A stretch of 22,350 nucleotides of DNA, taken from CAYSPU01 sp964432995. GTDB taxonomy: Bacteria; Verrucomicrobiota; Verrucomicrobiia; Limisphaerales; JAHDYP01. Position 1 is the stretch's first letter. Each line of letters opens with the position of its first letter. A model generated the notes under the pieces. That model was not told the DNA's origin. It did not search any database and was given only the letters and a program-made list of their open reading frames with translations. Location of the stretch: positions 1 through 22,350 of the forward strand of contig CAYSPU010000078.1 of the NCBI GenBank assembly GCA_964432995.1, read 5' to 3'. The position numbers and the translations under genes were made by a program. Positions 22,135-22,350 of this stretch are shown piece after piece.

Positions 22135-22350
22135 ATGCTCTACTCACAAACCCTCGAAAAACTGCGGTCCCTGCGCTTGGAAGGCATGGCCCAAGGGCTG
22201 GAAGAACAACGCCAGCAGGCCAACGTCCTCAGATTGGATTCTGAGGAACGTCTGGCGTTGCTGGTCGAACGCCAATGGTCCTGGAAAGAGAACCTGAGTC
22301 CACGGTGTCGGTCCTTTTCATGCCAAATGTCACGATCCCATGAATGGCGT
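22135..22350 (+). pseudogene. istB: IS21-family helper ATPase istB, 5' part only
   Basis: The ATG at 22135 directly follows the istA stop. Residues 1-54 fit the IstB N-terminal domain (LEKLRSLRLEGMAQGLEEQ, then EERLALLVERQWSWKENL). After 22296 the frame stays open to the window edge, but the protein (SPRCRSFSCQMSRSHEWR) no longer resembles IstB, which should continue with an Arg/Leu-rich stretch and the AAA+ Walker A. So the gene is cut before its ATPase domain, apparently by a second insertion or deletion. The full extent lies outside the window. Confidence 0.75.

Larger units (their letters stand above)
21161..22296 (+). mobile_element. Degraded IS21-family insertion sequence
   Basis: The order is terminal repeats (21173-21238), an istA-like gene with its core deleted (21324-22134), then an istB-like gene starting directly after it (22135). 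Similarity to IstB ends at 22296, where unrelated DNA follows. An intact IS21 element is about 2-2.5 kb; this one is about 1.1 kb. The left edge is estimated from where GH16 sequence ends; the right terminal repeat is not visible. It cannot move on its own. Confidence 0.8.

Overview
The window reads like a GC-rich Verrucomicrobiota chromosome segment, most likely of the Pedosphaera/Limisphaerales type. This is inferred from gene style only: a Tat-exported Gfo/Idh oxidoreductase, a secreted PQQ-like propeller, Spy-like proteins beside an ECF sigma factor, and a giant secreted CARDB protein with the C-terminal 'RFYRL' ending common in that phylum. No rRNA, tRNA or CRISPR was seen.

Layout. (1) 1-1040: a minus-strand reading frame running off the left edge, a mosaic of EF-hand, PQQ-propeller and glyoxalase (VOC) pieces. 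(2) 1488-3542: a CnrYXH-like locus with an ECF sigma factor, a small membrane protein and an LTxxQ periplasmic protein joined by ATGA overlaps, plus a divergent second Spy-like gene. (3) 3734-5056: a secreted PQQ-like propeller protein. (4) 5103-11474: a light and oxidative-stress island. A CarH/LitR-type B12 photoreceptor-repressor leads a small membrane protein and an SRPBCC protein on the plus strand. A seven-gene minus-strand run (fasciclin, WrbA-like quinone reductase, Bcp peroxiredoxin, SDR-DUF2867, SRPBCC remnant, TspO, CIA30) leads away from the shared intergenic region, which holds three 11-bp direct repeats that look like a CarH operator.

(5) 10986-18102, minus strand: a 1650-residue exported multidomain protein containing an unannounced Cys-His-Asp papain-like region, followed by an exported pentein (guanidino-deiminase-like) gene. 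The reading frame of the latter runs about 280 codons past its domain and over the SRPBCC gene in antisense. (6) 18433-19515: a GluR0-like channel that lacks its first ligand-binding lobe. (7) 19473-22350: a Tat-exported Gfo/Idh oxidoreductase, the 3' stump of a GH16 glycosidase gene, and a degraded IS21-family element. Its IstA has lost the catalytic core and its IstB is cut near the right edge of the window.

The best candidate for a less-described system is the CarH-controlled island, which combines the usual light-regulon genes (SDR-DUF2867, SRPBCC, TspO) with fasciclin, WrbA, Bcp and CIA30. The window is also rich in broken or fused genes (positions 1-1040, 6210-6401, 10986-11820, 18433 and 20877-22350), which suggests a region of frequent rearrangement or, for some of them, assembly artefacts.
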